In this document: positions 62,105-64,000 of the stretch, piece by piece
How positions within the stretch are numbered: the first letter of the stretch is position 1
Layout: each line of letters starts with the position of its first letter
NCBI GenBank assembly: GCA_022841465.1
Contig: JALHRL010000015.1
Location: 1-64,000 of the forward strand
From: Bacteroidia bacterium
GTDB lineage: Bacteria; Bacteroidota; Bacteroidia; B-17B0; Aurantibacillaceae
DNA: 64,000 nt
Direction: 5' to 3'
Notes under the pieces: model-generated
Seen by the model: only the letters and a program-made list of their open reading frames with translations
What the model was told of the DNA's origin: nothing
The model's database searches: none
Program-made: the position numbers and the translations under genes

Positions 62105-63533
62105 TTTTGTTTTGCTTATTAAAAACGTAATAAACAGGGATCCCCAATAAAATGATACCTATTCCAGTAATTGAGTTTTTAAAACTAAAAATAAGAAGAT
62201 TAATGCATACCAATGATGTTAGAACAATATAAAGTGCCGGAATTATAGGATATCCGAAAGCCTTGTATGGCCTTGGTGTATTGGGTTCTTTTTTTCTTAA
62301 AACAAACAAGCCTATAATGGTAACTACATAAAATAACAAAGAGGAGAAAGTAGAATAGGCTAATAGCTGACCATAGCTTCCGCTTAAGCACAATACACAG
62401 GCCCAAAAACTTTGTATCCAAAGAGATTTATACGGGACTGATTTTTTATTTAATTCAGCGGCCCCTTTAAAAAATAAATGGGCGTTAGCCATTGATTGAA
62501 ATAAGCGTGAGCCGGACAAAATTAAGCCGTTATTACAACCAAAAGTTGAAACCACAATTAATACCGCCATAATATACGCAGATGTATTTCCAAAAAAAGA
62601 AAAGAGTGCAGATGTTGCTACCCTATCGTTACTCGCAAACATTATACCTTGTTCTATTGGGCTAACACCATTTGGATTTCCTTGTGCAGGTAATAAAATA
62701 AAGTAGGAGATATTAGCAAGAATGTATAAAACGGTTACTATTAAAACTCCAATGCTTAAACCTAAGGGTAAATTTTTACCCGGATTTTTTATTTCTGCAG
62801 ATAAAAAAGTAACGTTATTCCACGCATCGCTGCTAAACAATGCACCAATTAATGCTGTTCCAAAAAATGCCAGAATGCCAATGCCCTCTATAGGGGAAGA
62901 TGTATTTGTTTCTGAATTATAATTGCTGGGAGTAATGGATGATGAAAAATTTTCGTGTAAATAATTGTCGCCCGTACATTTGCTAAATGCCAAAGCAATT
63001 AAAACAAACAAAGCAATAATTTTTGAAATGGTGAAAACGCGTTGAATGAATGCACCATTTTTTATTCCTCCCGTATGAATAAAAGTGATTAATAATATGG
63101 AAAGAATTGCAAGCACTTGCGAATTGGAAATAGAAAATGAACCTATTGTAAAAAGCACATGCGCCTCAGATATGGATGGAATTAATACACCCAAATATTT
63201 TGCAAAGGCAACTGCTACCGCAGCAATTACTCCGGTTTGAATAACCAAAAACACCGTCCAGCCATAAACAAATGCTGTTTTATTACCAAAGGCTCTTTTT
63301 AAGAATATAAATTGCCCTCCGGCCTCTGGCATCATTGCAGAAAGTTCGCCATAGCTTAATGCCGCAAACAGCGTAAGAACACCACTAAACAACCAACATG
63401 CAAGTACCCAAATAGGAGAGCCTAAAGTGCGCATCATATCTGCACTTACAATAAAAATACCGGAGCCAATCATACTGCCCGAAACCAGCATTACAACATC
63501 TAATAAGTTTAATTTAGGCTCTTGTTTATTCAT
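62094..63533 (-). CDS. APC-superfamily amino acid permease
   Basis: The 479-residue protein has about twelve hydrophobic helices. The N-terminal LLDVVMLVSGSMIGSGIFIV helix with its GSGIF unwound segment is diagnostic of the APC fold. A long extracytoplasmic loop (about 190-215) separates helices 5 and 6. The Gly-rich AALSYGELSAMMPEAGGQF segment belongs to helix 2-3. Substrate specificity (serine/threonine or other neutral amino acids) cannot be read. No SD; the ATG precedes MNKQEPKLNLLDV. Confidence 0.9.
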   Translation of the reverse strand: MNKQEPKLNLLDVVMLVSGSMIGSGIFIVSADMMRTLGSPIWVLACWLFSGVLTLFAALSYGELSAMMPEAGGQFIFLKRAFGNKTAFVYGWTVFLVIQTGVIAAVAVAFAKYLGVLIPSISEAHVLFTIGSFSISNSQVLAILSILLITFIHTGGIKNGAFIQRVFTISKIIALFVLIALAFSKCTGDNYLHENFSSSITPSNYNSETNTSSPIEGIGILAFFGTALIGALFSSDAWNNVTFLSAEIKNPGKNLPLGLSIGVLIVTVLYILANISYFILLPAQGNPNGVSPIEQGIMFASNDRVATSALFSFFGNTSAYIMAVLIVVSTFGCNNGLILSGSRLFQSMANAHLFFKGAAELNKKSVPYKSLWIQSFWACVLCLSGSYGQLLAYSTFSSLLFYVVTIIGLFVLRKKEPNTPRPYKAFGYPIIPALYIVLTSLVCINLLIFSFKNSITGIGIILLGIPVYYVFNKQNKIVS

Positions 63534-63614
63534 TTCTTTTTGAATGGTAATAAAGATATGTAAATTTGCAAAACCAATCTTTTTTTACATAAAATATTTG
63601 CACAAGCGCACCAA

Positions 63615-64000
63615 ATGAAAGTTATAGGAAAACGAATCAGCATCTTAAAAAAAGATGATTTATTAAGCATCGTTATTTTACCTGAAAATGATAAAAAGAA
63701 ACTTTTTTTAATGTTTTTGTGGTTACTGGCTTGGTCTGTTTGCGGAGTAATTGTATTTGCAAATTATTTTAAGGTAACAACACAAGATGCAAAATTATTT
63801 ACCATTATTTACCTTTCGTTTTGGGCGTATTTTGAATATAAAATTGCACGCGCATTTATTTGGCGACGTTCCGGGAAAGAAAAACTATGGATTACCGATG
63901 GTACAGTGCATTATCAGCAAGAAATAAGCGGCAGAGGAAAAATTAAAAAATTTGATTACAGTTTAATTAATGATTTTAAATTAATAGAGCAAAAGGAAAC
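63615..64000 (+). CDS. Hypothetical membrane protein (3' end outside the window)
   Basis: An ORF from ATG 63615 is open to the right edge, giving about 128 residues. It begins MKVIGKRISILKKDDLLSIV. Two hydrophobic helices follow (about 33-55 and 65-80; LFLMFLWLLAWSVCGVIVF and FTIIYLSFWAYFEY), then a basic segment (RRSGKEKLWITDG) that starts a beta-type cytoplasmic domain. The pattern resembles small two-helix membrane proteins with a C-terminal PH-like fold. I do not recognise a family, and the rest is not in view. Confidence 0.65.
   Translation, partial: MKVIGKRISILKKDDLLSIVILPENDKKKLFLMFLWLLAWSVCGVIVFANYFKVTTQDAKLFTIIYLSFWAYFEYKIARAFIWRRSGKEKLWITDGTVHYQQEISGRGKIKKFDYSLINDFKLIEQKE

Noticed and set aside
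1-64000. tRNA, rRNA, CRISPR, insertion sequence, integrase or phage genes
   Set aside because: I searched the gaps and gene products by eye and saw none. Gaps are short, and all large genes are chromosomal housekeeping or envelope types.

Overview
The window is a contiguous stretch of AT-rich chromosome from a member of the Bacteroidota. The evidence is: a fused LpxC/FabZ; families largely restricted to this phylum (DUF4249, DUF4270, DUF2851, DUF4294, DUF2520); PorV-like and CarboxypepD_reg/TonB receptor proteins; a TPR-SpoIIE phosphatase; and TTTG / TAnnTTTG promoter elements in place of the usual -35/-10 boxes. A flavobacterial or nearby lineage fits best, but the sequence alone does not fix the order. 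Coding density is very high. No gap exceeds 300 bases, and I see no rRNA, tRNA, insertion sequence, prophage or CRISPR array. The window looks like core genome plus some envelope-associated cassettes.

Layout. 1-4600: 3' part of a fused acyl-CoA mutase (IcmF), a TPR/SpoIIE phosphatase and a SRPBCC-GyrI protein. 4620-6660: dnaK on the minus strand with a repeat-rich upstream region. 6677-11552: a minus-strand run of two surface-type lipoproteins (DUF4249, DUF4270), a deacetylase-like protein and a short starch-synthase-like protein, divergent from panC. 12587-15682: an ECF sigma factor, an anti-sigma-like protein that ends in an outer-membrane beta-barrel domain, and a PKD lipoprotein. 15685-21487: a large Asp-box propeller protein, glycyl-tRNA synthetase, an acetoacetyl-CoA-reductase-like enzyme, a HIT protein and GreA. 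21566-30903: a three-gene operon (TonB-type receptor, 1496-residue secreted protein, PorV-like barrel). 31156-34198: a tightly packed minus-strand operon of a very basic exported protein, dCMP deaminase, FtcD and DNA-3-methyladenine glycosylase.

34291-41709 is a plus-strand run: ccmB, ccmC, a CcmD-like gene, ccmE and ccmF (cytochrome c maturation), then DUF2520, KdsC, a UbiA prenyltransferase and Maf. 41710-46970 holds a histidine kinase, an ABC exporter, DUF4294 and biotin carboxylase (minus). 47080-52166 holds ElyC/SanA-like, DUF2851, PspC-like, coiled-coil, Nif3-like and zinc-ribbon proteins (plus). 52198-57356 holds an eIF1-like factor, a TPR protein, an M61 peptidase and a cluster of small membrane proteins. 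57428-63533 is a minus-strand block: TatA, a 35-residue membrane protein, a CcmA-like ATPase, LpxA, LpxC/FabZ, a helix-hairpin-helix protein and an amino-acid permease. A partial membrane protein runs off the right end.

The most interesting items are: the ECF/beta-barrel anti-sigma/PKD cassette, which looks like a two-membrane-spanning signalling device; a Cys-type (CXXXY) CcmE with its candidate ATPase gene 22 kb away; the TonB-receptor/giant secreted protein/PorV trio with a good promoter; an unannotated 35-residue membrane protein upstream of tatA; and several promoters so close to start codons that the transcripts should be leaderless or nearly so.
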